The position numbers and the translations under genes are program-made. Positions 10,076-20,975 of a stretch of DNA of 64,000 nt are shown here, in pieces. The notes beneath the pieces were generated by a model, which had not been told where the DNA came from, did no database searches, and saw nothing but the letters and a program-made list of their open reading frames with translations. This DNA is from Zygnema cylindricum (lineage: Eukaryota; Streptophyta; Zygnematophyceae; Zygnematales; Zygnemataceae). The stretch's first letter is position 1, and each line of letters begins with the position of its first letter. The stretch lies in assembly GCA_037447655.1 (NCBI GenBank), contig JBBHKE010000339.1, positions 404,552-468,551 of the forward strand, in the 5' to 3' direction.

Positions 10076-11350
10076 TGGTTCGGGATATATTGTTTTTAGA
10101 TGTTGTTAGAAATGGTTATGATAAAGATCATTATTTTGCTGTGATTTGCAAGAATATTGCAGGAGGGAATTCTCACCCATTGAATGAGAGGCATATCAAA
10201 AAGTTTAGAATAGAGGATGGTTTACTGTATTTGCGAACAAAGGATAGAATATGCATTCTTGAAATGGGAGACTTAAGAAAACAACTTTTACAGGAAGCCC
10301 ATGAGCATTAAGGACTTCTAGGTCGAGATAAAACTCTCAGTCCGTTGCAGAGTAGATTGTTTAGGCCAGGGATGGCAAAGGAGGTGTCGAAACACGTGGA
10401 AACGTGTGTCCCTTGCCATCAGAGTAAACAAAGTAACCAGAAACCTAGAGGTCTGTTAAAACCTTTATATATCTCCGAAAGACCATGGAAATCTATCATT
10501 ATGGATTTTAATGTCATGTTACTTGCTACATCTAGAAGAAAAGACAATATCTTCGTCCTAGTCGATAGGTTCAGTAAAATGGCATTCTTTATCCCTTGCA
10601 AAACTACTTATTCAATTGTAGATATTGCAAAGTAATATTTTGACAACGTGGTCAGACATCATGGAGTTCCCTTGTTTATAGTCAGTGATAGGGATTCTAA
10701 ATTTACATCTGCAATTTGGAAAGAATTGCAGCAAAATTTAGGCACTGAATTAAAAATGAGAACCTCTTATCATCCTCAGACAGATAGATAGATAGAAACG
10801 ATGAACCGTACATAGGAAGAAATGCTAAGGACTGTTTGGAGTGGAGTTCAAAACACATGGGAATCTAAACTGCCATAAATAGAATTTGCATACAATTCAT
10901 GTAAACATGCTAATACAGGATTCTCACCGTTTGAAGTTGCATACGGATACGAACCGAGAGAAGCATTAGACTTAATAACAAGGGTCACTCAAGAGAATAG
11001 GGGTTATGGAACGGAAATTTGGGAAAACATTCAAAAGGTTTGGAAAATAATCCAGGATGCATTGGTGGAGGCACAAAGAAGGCAAGATCTAAATGCTAAC
11101 CGCAAACGGGGTGATTGGATGGTAAGCACATGTGACAAGGTTTGGCTTTGAACAACTCATTTTAGGTGCAAGATCGAGGGACAAGCGGATCCTACTAGGA
11201 AATTTGCTCCTAGGTACATCAGACCATTTACTGTAATCGAGATGATATCCTGAATTGCTGCCAAATTGGACTTTCCGACTTCAACAAAAATTCATCCAGT
11301 GATACACATTTGCTAATTTAAACTAGCAAGTCTTCGACCAACCGAAGGAG
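10076..11350 (+). pseudogene. Chromovirus integrase
   Basis: The zinc-binding region retains HEH near 10300 and CVPCHQSK near 10408. The catalytic core has WKSIIMDFNVML (first Asp, about 10500), [11 protein letters not shown] (second Asp, about 10688) and an E-T-M-N-R-T segment (Glu, about 10796). Several TAG stops break it, including one in a short GATA repeat at about 10785. The core continues with FAYNSCKHANTGFSPFEVAYG, and the C-terminal barrel with APRYIRPFTVIEMI near 11210. It joins the element cDNA to host DNA in functional relatives. Confidence 0.85.
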
Positions 11351-11382
11351 AATTGTACTTAGATCCCTCAATAATTATAGAA

Positions 11383-11530
11383 CCCGAGGTTCACAGATGG
11401 GTAATAGATTCGGTTGGTCAACAGTTGAAGGTCGACAATACTATATTCTGGCAAGTGCATTATCTAGGAAGGCCAGAATATAGGTTAATTTTATAAGATA
11501 AAAATTCGGAGTTTTTACAAAGGTATTAAA
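11383..11530 (+). pseudogene. Degenerate chromodomain at integrase C-terminus
   Basis: The segment EPEVHRWVIDSVGQQLK, then FWQVHYLGRPEYRLIL, then a stop and FLQRY, aligns by eye with a chromodomain (E-V-x-x-I-L-D, Y-L-V-x-W-x-G, final helix). It sits where chromoviruses carry this module. Cage residues are partly changed. Confidence 0.6.
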
Positions 11531-11592
11531 GGGATAATAATATAGAAGTCGCGTCTTGAGAATAAAATGTGTTTTAACTAAGGTTAGTTAAA

Positions 11593-12587
11593 TTTAAGGA
11601 GGGGATGATGTAACAGTAATAGTGGATCAAACTTGTTTGTAAATGGGTATTTCATTTTTACGAAAATAGAGTTTTTAATTTTATAGATGTTTGTGAAAAA
11701 ATCGCACGATTTGGGGTTGTATTTTAAAAACATATAGTGATTAGTGTATTTAGGCGACAGCGTGAGGTCAAAATAACGATTGGGGGTTCATTGTTACGGG
11801 TTAAGGGTTAAACTATCCGCAGAATTTTAGGCGTACAATTATAAAGTACTAAACGAAATCAATATTTCGTTTGGTATGCACGATGGTTCGTTTCGTACAA
11901 TTTTTAGTACGAAACGTCACTTTCAGTTTATGGAATTTCGTAGGAAGTTTCGCGTGCGAAATTTGCGACGCACTTTCGTGCGAAGTCGCCTTTCGTTTTG
12001 CACGCACTTTTGCACGTAAATGTTCCGTAGTAAAACGTAGCGTTTGATTGGTTAGAAATGCTACGTAGTTAGTAAGAGATTTCCCACGTTTTTGCATTAG
12101 TCAGTTTGAGTCCTTGTTGATCAATGATTGGCCCAGGTAAAATCTGTTCAACGGAGCGTTGACTTTGGCCTGGTAAGTCAAAGGCGATGATGGATAAATA
12201 GTGAAGTCTAAGAGGAGAGTAAACATATTTCCCTTTGGAAAAATTTGTGGAAATTATGACAGATCTTCGTCCTGAGCGATTAAAACCAAATTGGAGCATT
12301 ATCATTTTGGCAGTGAAATCTCCTTCAAACTATGTAGTGTTTTAGTAGGTAATAGATAAAATTATTAAGAGTGGAGAGTAGAGGAAAACACTTAAATAAG
12401 AAGGGTTGAGCCACGAGGGCAAGAGACCAAGCTAATGTTATGTGGACAAAAGCTTCTTCTAATTTAAAGTTTATCCTTATGTGAGTGCTTTCGAATGTGG
12501 ATGTGAATTTTCTAATGTGTGGAATGTGTGGTTGAAATTGATTGAAGTAATGGGATTTTCAGAGAGGTTAGAAATCCTATTACACCA
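11593..12587 (+). mobile_element. Chromovirus 3' LTR with polypurine tract
   Basis: The polypurine tract AAGGAGGGGA (11596-11605) is followed by TGATGTAACA at 11606. The matching end is TATTACACCA at 12578-12587, giving an LTR of about 982 bp with imperfect inverted ends. The interior is rich in TTTCGTACGAAA-like palindromic words (11850-12010). Beyond 12587 a DG-type integrase resumes, suggesting the chromovirus was inserted into it. The 5' LTR is not present. Confidence 0.7.
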
Positions 12588-12599
12588 AGGTAAAGTATT

Positions 12600-13245
12600 T
12601 CGGGGATAATTTTAATAGATGCTCGATGAGGTTATCATCAATTATCGTCGTAATAGTTGCGATCACCCGTAGGCCGATGGACAGGCTGAACGGGCAGTCC
12701 GAATATTTAAGCTTGCCTTGCGTAAGCATTGCTTAGAGAATCACATTTCGGTTTGGGAAGATCCTTCGGTTACATTACCATGGGATATTGCATGTCGGTT
12801 CAATCTAGCCTTGCCAATTTAATCCCTTATTATGTTTTATTTGGGCCACAACCTCGCTCGGTTGTAATATTCGAAAATCTGCAAGTTTTTCCGCTTCCGC
12901 TGATGCCTGACACGATTTTTATTGGAAGAACTCACTCGTCGTGCTTTGCTTTTTGCCCGTGAAATGCCCATGGCTTTTGATAATTTGTAGATTCCTTGCA
13001 TCGGGACACCTTTTGGTTTTCCACCACCCGAAGCGGCAGTTACAGGCTGCAACAGAAGTCCTATCGCGTGGGAGACTATGTTTATCTTTGCAGGCAATCT
13101 TTTAACACCTTGGACACTGATGTTTTTGCACACATCCTACGGATCATCGAGGTTGATCCAAACGGAATGTTAGGATTACAAGGAGCAGACACGCGGACGT
13201 TTCGAGAGCACTTCAAGAATTGTTCTCCATGTTATTTATCAGATT
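12600..13245 (+). pseudogene. Integrase C-terminal half of a DG-type gypsy element
   Basis: ADGQAERAVRIFKLALRKH (from 12673) contains the catalytic Glu of the D,D-35-E core. LPWDIACRFNLALP follows, then, after stops and shifts, LFAREMPMAFDNL and the frame from 12996 (TTRSGSYRLQ, YRVGDYVYLCRQ, MLGLQGADTRTFREHFKNC). The last is the barrel-like C-terminal region of a gypsy integrase with a G-D-Y-V motif. No chromodomain follows; a PHD finger does. Confidence 0.75.
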
Positions 13246-13295
13246 TGATGCAAGATATGGAACCTAAGCGGATGCCAATTACGGAGGTGATAACA

Positions 13296-13430
13296 TGTAC
13301 CTTTTGTCATCAATCGGACAGGGAAACTACCATGTTTCTTTGTGATGATTGCAATCAGGGGTTTCACATGGAGTGTTTGGTGCCACCATTGTTGGCCGTT
13401 CCGGATGGTCACTAGTTTTGCCACGGATGT
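13296..13430 (+). pseudogene. PHD finger fused to gypsy integrase C-terminus
   Basis: In the same frame as the integrase tail: CTFC, nine residues on MFLCDDCNQGFHMEC, then LVPPLLAVPDGH, a stop (TAG 13413-13415) exactly where PHD fingers have a conserved Trp, then FCHGC. This is the C4-H-C3 zinc layout of a PHD finger, which in other proteins reads histone H3 tails. TGG to TAG is a likely simple loss. It probably served for chromatin targeting, as chromodomains do in chromoviruses. Confidence 0.82.
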
Positions 13431-13479
13431 CGTGAGCTTCCGATCGTGTTGGCTAGCTCCTCCGCCGACTAATGAGCTG

Positions 13480-14879
13480 GGTGGGGGAATAAACCGATCT
13501 ATCCATAACCAGCTAAGTCGTTCACTTTTCTTTTTCTTCCACCTTGTCTTGTTATTATTTATCCATTTTTCACTTCTGTGTTTATTTAAATCACGATGTC
13601 TTGTTATCATTTGGGTTTTATTCGAGCATAGTTGATGATATAGCATGCATTTTCACGTTACTTGACACATGCACGATAGCTGTCATGCCGCATCTCGTTG
13701 GCCACTTTCCTTGTTCATATTTAGGTGTTAGGAAGGGCGGCCGTCACACTTATTTGCATTTGGGTATTATACAGGTTTCGCAGATGCGTACGTTTCATCC
13801 CCAGTAATTCCTGCGACGACGAGTTGGACCGTACCTGCGGTTCTATCCTACATACTTTCATTTCCTGGGATATCCGCTGATGACTTATTTTCAAGTTCAC
13901 TTCCGTAAGTCTAATTTTATTGTACCTACATCTCCCGAAATTCCGACCGACGACAAATTTGATCGTTTCGCGCGAAAGAGCTTCTCGGCCGCCAACGTAG
14001 AAATATAAAAATTTCAAAATATAATATTCGGACTATTGACGCGATGTACAGACAAGTCGACTGTCAATTCTGACGACGCGACGCGATTGGACCATATTTA
14101 GTCGTGAACCATTTGGAGGTTCACGCGTTCACACATGGATAGGAAGGGTTTTAATCCGTAGGTTATATATTTTATAAGGTAGGGCATAGGATTACAGCCG
14201 CCTATTGGCTGAATCCAAACTAGAAGCAAATACTTACATAGCACGCAGTACTCTTATTCCCTTATTTTCGCTAGGCATATGCCTTGGTACTTAGTATATT
14301 TTAGATTATATCCTGCACACAATTTTCAAGTACACGAATTATTATTAATTTTAGTATTGAAGATTTTTTGCAGCCTTTTTTTTTTTGTAAAATTTTCTGA
14401 AACATATTAGAGGCGATTTTCTGCCTTAACGTGAAGCGTCTAACTTCTTACATTATCAATCTCTTTTAAAGCCTGAAATATTAATCCATACGGCTTTGGC
14501 TTAGACCTACACGGTTTCCCTTCACCTATTTTCGTTTGTTTAAGTGGATTTTGATCGCGTCTTCATAACACAAACTCTTTTTCCCGACTTTGGCATAACT
14601 TTAATAAGTGTGGAAGTTACATTTTGGGAATATCATTTTGTTGTTTTTATTTCTTGTGATTGTGTATTTATTTCTATTTGGCTTATGCGCATCTTTTGAG
14701 TTTGGTTATCTCAAACCTCATAAGTGTTTTGCATATTGTCGTTTTAAGTTTTTGTTTTCTGTCTTGGTTGTTTCTATTTTGATTAATTCTCTTTAGGTCT
14801 AAATTCAGATTGTGTTCAATGAGATAACTCTTGCAAGGAATATAAATAGAGTGGGGCGTAGTGGCCATCCATTGGCGTA
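13480..14879 (+). mobile_element. Putative LTR of DG-type gypsy element
   Basis: A polypurine-like GGGTGGGGGAA (13472-13486) ends the PHD region. The next 1.4 kb has no coding signal, and its first 195 bp recur at 14,881-15,075, as expected of LTR starts. Inside, TTTAGTCGTGAACC, the GGCCGCCTATTGGC-like word near 14,195, and the ACGGCTTTGGCTTAGACC region near 14,490 resemble 54.36, 54.46 and 54.8 kb, so a diverged copy exists there. Confidence 0.5.
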
Positions 14880-14880
14880 G

Positions 14881-15075
14881 TAATAAACGTACCTAACCAT
14901 AACTAGATGAGTCGTTCACCTTTCTTTTTCTTCCACCTTGTCTTGTTATTATTTATCCATTTTTCACTTTTGTGTTTATTTAAATCACGATGTCTTTTTA
15001 TCATTTGGGTTTAATTGGAGCATTAGTGATGATATTGCATGCATCTTCACGCTACTTGACACATGCACGATATGA
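14881..15075 (+). repeat. Second copy of the DG LTR start (direct repeat of 13,487-13,685)
   Basis: About 195 bp from AATAAACG to CACATGCACGATA repeats 13,487-13,685 with few differences (shared TCTTTTTCTTCCACCTTGTC and TTTATTTAAATCACGATGTC). It stops where copia D integrase begins at about 15,076. Confidence 0.75.
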
Positions 15076-15775
15076 TGTTTTAGGCCATGCAAAGGTACCA
15101 TCTGTCGAGGGGATGAAATATATGGGGATGAAATATATGGTTACGTTTACAGATGATTTTTCGAGGTTTACTAAAGTCTTCTTCATGAGGGACAAGACTG
15201 AAGTCTTCAGCCACTTCCAAAACTAGAAAGCATGGGTGGAGAAACTACATGGTCTGCCAATTTTAGAACTCAGATAAGACAACGACAGCGAAGATACGTC
15301 AAAAGAGTTTGAAAAATTCCTACTTAAGAAAGGTATAAGTCATCAGCTAACTATTCTATATTCAATGGAACAAAATGGGGTTTTAAAGAGACTAAATAGA
15401 ACTATCACAAAGAGCTCTAGGTCCATCCTTGCAGATGGGGACGTCAATCTCAAATTCTCGGCTGAAGCATTCAATTGTGTTGTTTATATAAAGAAAGGAA
15501 TAGGATCAACATCTGTAAAGACTACTCTTTAGGAGGTGTGGACTTGTTGAAAACCGGATGTTAGTCATTTCAAAGTCTTTGGGAACAAATTCTTTATTTT
15601 AGATCCATCTAAAGACAAATGGAAAATAGAACCAAAAGGATTACCAAGTATTTTGTTAGGGTATGATGATCACTCTAAAGGGTATAGAGTCTTTGTATTT
15701 GAGAAACATAAAATAATTGTAGCAGGGAATATTATGGTAATGGATGAGCTTGACTCGATAGATTTATTTTAAATG
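15076..15775 (+). pseudogene. Copia D integrase (5'-truncated)
   Basis: The frame opens in the integrase core: GHAKVPSVEGMKYM, an exact 15-bp duplication giving GMKYM twice, then VTFTDDFSRFTKVFFM (second Asp). Later come NDSEDTSKEFEKFLLKKG, the region before the catalytic Glu, and the C-terminal HFKVFGNKFFILDPSKDKW and LLGYDDHSKGYRVF. At least five stops. Protease, gag and the 5' LTR are missing; the left border abuts the DG LTR repeat. Confidence 0.8.
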
Positions 15776-16870
15776 ACAGAACAACAAAAGCAACAAAAGT
15801 ACAGAAAATATGTTATTTTAGACTGTAAACAAGAGATTCTACACAAAGACAAAAGAGAAATGCGAGGGATTCGACAATTTCACCCTCATAATTTTGGGGA
15901 GAAGACGATCCAGTACCCGGCTGCAAGAAAACTCCCACTTTGCCTACTCTACGGCCTCGGGGGAGTCTCTGACCATTCGGGAGGACTTCTCACCACTAGA
16001 ACGACATCACTAGATTGAGGCAACCAACGACAAAATGAAGTCGATCATGGAAGCTAAGATATTGGAGCTTGTGGATCTTCCTCCAGATCGAAAGAGATCG
16101 GAACAAAATGGATAATCAAGGTGAAGTTAAATCCCAATAACACCATTGAACGATATAAGGCTAGGCTTGTGGCAAAAGCGTATAATCAAAAAGAAGGAAT
16201 TGACTTTGAAGAAAAAATTTCTCCGGTTGTAAGATTTTCGACAGTTAGGATCTTGCTCTCCCTAGCTGCTATAGAAGATATGGAAATACATCAGATGGAT
16301 GTAAAAACAACCTTCTTGCATAGAGAGCTAGAAAAAACCATTTATATGTAGCAGCCTGAAATGTATGCATAGCCAGGAAAAAAACACTTAGTATGCAAAT
16401 TGTTAAAATCTCTGTATGGTCTAAAACAGGCCCCTAGGGAATGGAATTTGAAGCCTGACAAATTTTTAACTAGCCTAATATTTCAAAATATAAGCTCCGA
16501 TCATACTGTTTACGTTCTAAAGGGTGAGGATAGGATAGTGTATATAGCGGTGTATGTAGATGATCTATTATTAATTAGCAAATGAATGGCTGAAATTAAC
16601 AAAATCAAAATTGCCTTTTCACAACTTAGAATAAAAATTTAAGATGAAAGACCTCGGTGAGACGAAATATATTTTGGGTATTGAGTTAGAAAGGGATAAA
16701 AATAAAATATTAATAAAGTTGAATCAAAATGAGGCTATTGAAAACATGCTAGATGAGTTTGAAATGCGGGGGGCAAAAGGGTGTGTAACTCCAATGGAGT
16801 TTTCGCAGAAGTTGGAGGGAGAGGAGACAAAACCAAGTGTTATTGTTAGTGAGTATTAAGAGTCAGGGGA
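15776..16870 (+). pseudogene. Copia D reverse transcriptase
   Basis: The linker from 15,776 leads to RT: IERYKARLVAKAYNQKEGID, SPVVRFSTVRILLSLAA, HQMDVKTTFLHREL, then LLKSLYGLKQAPREWN and the intact catalytic YVDDLLLISK (about 16,552-16,584). KDLGETKYILGIELERDKN and CVTPMEF end the domain. Stops at 16,349-16,351, 16,369 and 16,583 and a frame change are present. The order follows standard copia Pol. Confidence 0.87.
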
Positions 16871-17545
16871 GGATGATCCTATGACACTAATACCTTATAG
16901 ACAAATAGTGGGAAGTTTAATATATTTCATGAACTGTACCCTTGTTGATATTGCTGCAACAGTTGGGCTACTGAGCAGAAGTCTAAAAAATCCGAGAAAA
17001 TCTAAGCGTGTTGAGCAAGGAGAGTCTGAAGATATTTGGCAGGAACCAAAGACCTCAAACTCACACTAGGCGGAGGAGAAGTGAAGTTGCAAACTTGGAA
17101 TGATGCAAGCTATGGCAACATGCCAAGTCGGAAATCCACCACGGGATTCTAACTAAAACTTGGGAACGAGAATTGCTGCAAGAGCTGCAAACTTCAAAAA
17201 GTCACGGCTCAATCAACAATGGAGTCAAAATACATGGCAGCAAGCTCGACCCTCAATGATCTCTTATGGGCAAAATCCCTGTTGCAAGAATTAGGATATA
17301 TGCAAGCTGGTCCACAAGTGATCTGGTGTAACAACTAGGCTCCCATTGCCATTGCCTCTAACCCGAGTCACCATTTCAAGAGTAAGCACATGGATGTAAG
17401 ATTACACTTTGTAAGAGAAAAAGCGTTTTTGAGAGTAATTAAATTGTGCTATCTACCAGATTCAAAAATGATTGTTGATATGCTCACTAAAGCTTTTCTT
17501 TTCCTAAGCTTAAGTATTGTAGGGATGTAGTGAGACTAGGTGACT
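16871..17545 (+). pseudogene. Copia D RNase H
   Basis: IPYRQIVGSLIYFMNCT starts the connection region. The RNase H core in shifted frames reads WNDASYGNMPSRKSTTGF, AQSTMESKYMAASSTLNDL, then PIAIASNPSHHFKSKHMDVR and the terminal MIVDMLTKA. The catalytic Asp (in N-D-A-S) and Glu (in M-E-S-K-Y) are visible. Frameshifts and TAG stops interrupt it. Confidence 0.85.
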
Positions 17546-17728
17546 AGCTGAGTTGTTGTAGTGCTTTGCTACTATACTGGGCTAGTCCTACATTGTGATG
17601 TAGTGGAACTAAGGAACTAGCTGATTCGATGCATTGCTATGGTGCGATACTGCACTAGTTCAACAACGCAGCTACGCTTCTTCACATCGCAGCTGCGTTG
17701 ATAGACTGAGTGTAAAGCTTTACGGGAG
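17546..17728 (+). repeat. Untranslated tail of copia D with internal repeat and polypurine tract
   Basis: Two imperfect copies of a phrase built on TGTAGTG..ACTAGCTGA occur at about 17,527 and 17,600. The CAGCTACG/CAGCTGCG words begin here. It ends with the polypurine-like TTTACGGGAG at 17,719-17,728. Confidence 0.5.
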
Positions 17729-18556
17729 TATTGTTTTTGGAAAGCTTTAAGTCTCAATAAATTAGTTGATGGTTGAAAGACACTAAAATATAACGTAAAG
17801 GACACGCGTCTTCACTTAAGGACAGAACAGGTATTTTGTAATAGCATTGACATCCACATATGCGTGTCACACATTGATTGGGACAAGCAATTGGGACGAA
17901 GATGGGACAAAGCAGCTGCGACGCACATGGAATAAAGCAGCTGCGGTTATTCAGTACGTGACGATGCAAATGCGACGAAGCCGCGGTGACGTTGAATATG
18001 GTCCGGAACTGGACAACGCAACTGCGGTTGACATGCATCAAGTCAATGGACGAGATTCATAAAAGGATCACAAGTGATTTGCTGGCAGGTGTTTTCGCAA
18101 CATCTAGATGGATGCATTCGGGCAATAGTAATTAAGCCTGCGGCAAGTAATTGTACAATCACTTGTATTGATCTCTTAGTAATATTGATTCTATAGTGGT
18201 AGAATTAGCTTTAGCGTGATTAGGAGTACTTAGACCTTAGTGGCAGTTAGGTTCTTAGACGTATCTCTCAGGAGCATTCGTATCAGAGGAACATCACTAT
18301 CTAATAGGACAAAAGGAGTAGAAACTCACTACGAGTATAAGACTTACGACTTAGAACATTTGATGTATCCAGACTTCTAGACAGTGTAATTTGCAGATTT
18401 TTTTTGCGGAACTTTTGAGTTGCATATCTTGGTGTATGTTTGATTAATTATGCTGAAAATTTGCGAGTTATTAGTCATTGTAATATTGTATGTTGTGGTA
18501 TAGTTTGAAGCAGTTTAGATATTTGTGTCAGATTTGGTGAGCTCTAGAAAACAACT
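17729..18556 (+). mobile_element. Copia D 3' LTR (LTR family D)
   Basis: Starts TATTGTTTTTGGAAAGC after the polypurine tract and matches the D LTR at 20,976 (GGAAAGCTTT, TTCACTTAAGGACA, ATGCATCAAGTCAA, CCAGACTTCT). A GCAGCTGCG-rich block lies at 17,900-18,020. The right end is placed at GAAAACAAC (18,556) because it mirrors the start; an ATG at 18,594 then opens a gag-like phrase (STSTTSVVATSALVV), so a second internal region may have followed. Confidence 0.65.
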
Positions 18557-18912
18557 GTTTGGTAGGATTCTTCATTAGCTACTATGAGTGAATTATGTCT
18601 ACTTCTACTACTAGTGTTGTTGCTACAAGTGCTCTAGTGGTCGTAGAATACCACCACCTTAGCACACAAAAAATTTGAAAGACTACACCCATGTGTAGCA
18701 TGGACTCTCTTTCGACGGCAATAAAATAAAACACTGAAATTGCTCACCTGAGCATTAAGTAATGGCCCGCGAAAGATGGCCTGTAAATACAGAAGCACTT
18801 TGGGAGAGAGGCGGCTACCTTAAATTTTCCTAAGTCCTAATCTCCCTCTCTAAACCTACAAGTAGTGTACCCTAATTAATCAAATGAAAATAAGGTAGAA
18901 AAAGGTATAGGT
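18557..18912. mobile_element. Gag-leader remnant and reverse-oriented LTR scrap
   Basis: 18,594-18,660 reads MSTSTTSVVATSALVV, possibly a copia gag start. 18,680-18,880 is a scrap of B/C-type LTR in reverse orientation (TTGGGAGAGAGGCGGCTACC, CCTAAGTCCTAATCTCCC). Nothing else is recognised. Confidence 0.5.
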
Positions 18913-19961
18913 TGTTGGTTTGAAGCAATTCCAACCATGAATGTACCCTCGGAAGCACCACAGACTACCCCAAAACAGCCTACTTTGATTCCACTCAGAA
19001 TTCTACAGAATTACCAAACCAAGCTGAAACTACACAAGCAGATATTTCCTAGGCCACTAAGTATTCCTAAAAATTATCATATAAATATACCAACCAGATT
19101 TCACACATCACCCAGTCAAATTTGCAGAAAAACAGCCTGCCATAACTTTGATAAATCTGACCAACTTCACAATAAAGTCCCAACCAAACCAGACACACAA
19201 TAGGTCTGCAAATTTTCCACAATATTTTCAATACAAAAAGTAACACACATGCAAAATTTCAAATAATTATGCCAATACAACTGAGAGAAATTCTCAGATG
19301 AAATTACCAAAAAGAAGCAGAAACAATTTCTATCCAAAAAGTTCCTAAGTCCAAAAATAACTAAGTCCTACAAATATACACTACAGCTTACTACTAACTG
19401 TACGGAGGCATTTCAGCCGTACGTAATCAATCAACTACCTGAACTAATGTGAGTGTACATAAGATCTACACTAATAATTAATAATAATTAATACACAGAA
19501 CAAAACATTGCTAAATATTTACAAGTCTTACAAATTTCGTCAAACGAATCTAGACCGTCCAAAATAAGTATCATGTGATGGACGCGATTTCGCGTCCCTC
19601 ACCAAACTGACGGCGGCGCCGTCCGTAGCTCCTTGATGTCGTGAAGCATAATCACCAAAATCCATTTGGCGAAATGACATCACTCTATCCAAATTAGTCC
19701 GTACCAAAAACATTCCAGATCGGATCGCTTCACGATCTACCGTACATTTACATATTCCGTACCTTTCCTTACGTTTTGTTCGCGCCACTCAAATAATAAC
19801 GTACATCCCAAAACAATTAGTACCATTACTCCCACAATTCCCAAATCAATTCGAACCTCCACAATAAATCAAACTAGCATTAGAGTAGTGTACTGTACCC
19901 ACAAAACATTGTGTACGCACGAAACGACACGCACGCACAAAACTAACTTTTCAAGCCAACA
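18913..19961 (-). mobile_element. Element E1, 3' LTR (family E)
   Basis: On the minus strand it starts TGTTGGCTTGAAAAG at 19,961, directly after the polypurine tract TCGGGGGAG, and ends at 18,913 in a mutated CAACA. It matches the solo E LTR at 23,923-25,185 along most of its length, including GAGACGCGAAATCGCGTC-like and CGTACGGC words. About 1049 bp. Confidence 0.8.
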
Positions 19962-20975
19962 CTCCCCCGAAAATTTTGTTTCGTGGATGCGGAACAAAAT
20001 ATACCGCGTGTGAAATATAGGTGTACCTTTCCGTACCTTCAAATTTCCTCCTTTTTTCCCTTTCGTTCAAACGTCACCACCGCTTCCACTGATGTCACCA
20101 CTCCCTCAGCTGCCTACCTCCATGTGTTCCATTTCCTTTAAGAATATCCTCCATAAAATCACTTCTCACGCCGTCTTCTTTTTACCACCTTTTGAACCTG
20201 TTTTCTTCTACTAGTTCTCCTTTGAGTCCTGCATGTTTTCTTTGCTTTCTTAATGAATTTTTGTGTTTTCTGTAAGTTTATTTCTTTGTCACCGTTTTCT
20301 ACCCTTTTAATGTCATGAATTCTAATTCCTGATTTTTTCTTCACTAATCTCTTCTTCCGGTTTTCTTTTCCTATTTTTCCAATTTTTACTGTTTTATTTT
20401 GTTTTCCAAAATAACAAACTCCCTCTCTTACACCAATTTTCTGAACATTTTTCCTCTCTCCTTCTCTAAGGTCATTAAATTCCACATCCACATTATTTTT
20501 GTGTTCCACTATCAATTCCCCATCTCTTCGTCCAACTACTTTTACTTCACTTAACTCTCCCTCTTGTAAGCATTTTTCAATCACCAATCTGTCACCAGAA
20601 AAAGTTTCAAAATCCGCGTCTTTTTCTGTCTCCTTTTCCTCCACACCATTTTGGGTGAAAATACTTTTTCCCCCTACGTCTTCGTTCTCCATATTTCCAA
20701 AAATGTCGGTCGGAAAATAAACAAATTTCTCTAAAGAAGGTGTAACCCTTTTGTCTTCACAATATTTCCTCGGATTAGTAAATGAATTTTGTTGCCTTTG
20801 TATAGAGGGCTGAACTCGGTTGTTGGCCCACCCTTCTCTGAAATTTCCTGTGAGACATGCACTTTTATATGATGGACAAACTTTGAAGGTATACCCTGAG
20901 TAATTACAAAAAAAGCAATTTTCATATTGACAATTTTCTCTATTTTTCTGAAATTATTTTTTAACACCCCAAAAA
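19962..20975 (-). pseudogene. Element E1 internal region: gag end and E-specific charged ORF
   Basis: Minus strand. Near 20,930-20,865 a zinc knuckle reads CFFCNYSGYTFKVC, with the usual His replaced by Tyr. Downstream the open frame 20,692-20,159 (177 aa) is rich in Lys, Glu and Arg and ends in a strongly basic tail (RRTSRRKQVQKVVKRRRREK). The same order (knuckle, then a related segment with DRLV and Glu-rich phrases) occurs in E2, so it belongs to the element. No protease, integrase or RT is present between this and the LTR. Possibly a nucleic-acid-binding gag extension; function unknown. The 5' part is cut off by the D LTR at about 20,976. Confidence 0.6.

Noticed and set aside
12069-12305. 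ORFs in the chromovirus LTR
   Set aside because: Inside LTR sequence, no domain, and explained by chance.
18937-19203. Pro/Thr/Lys-rich ORF
   Set aside because: Reverse complement of family E LTR end; homologous positions in the other LTR copies are not open.
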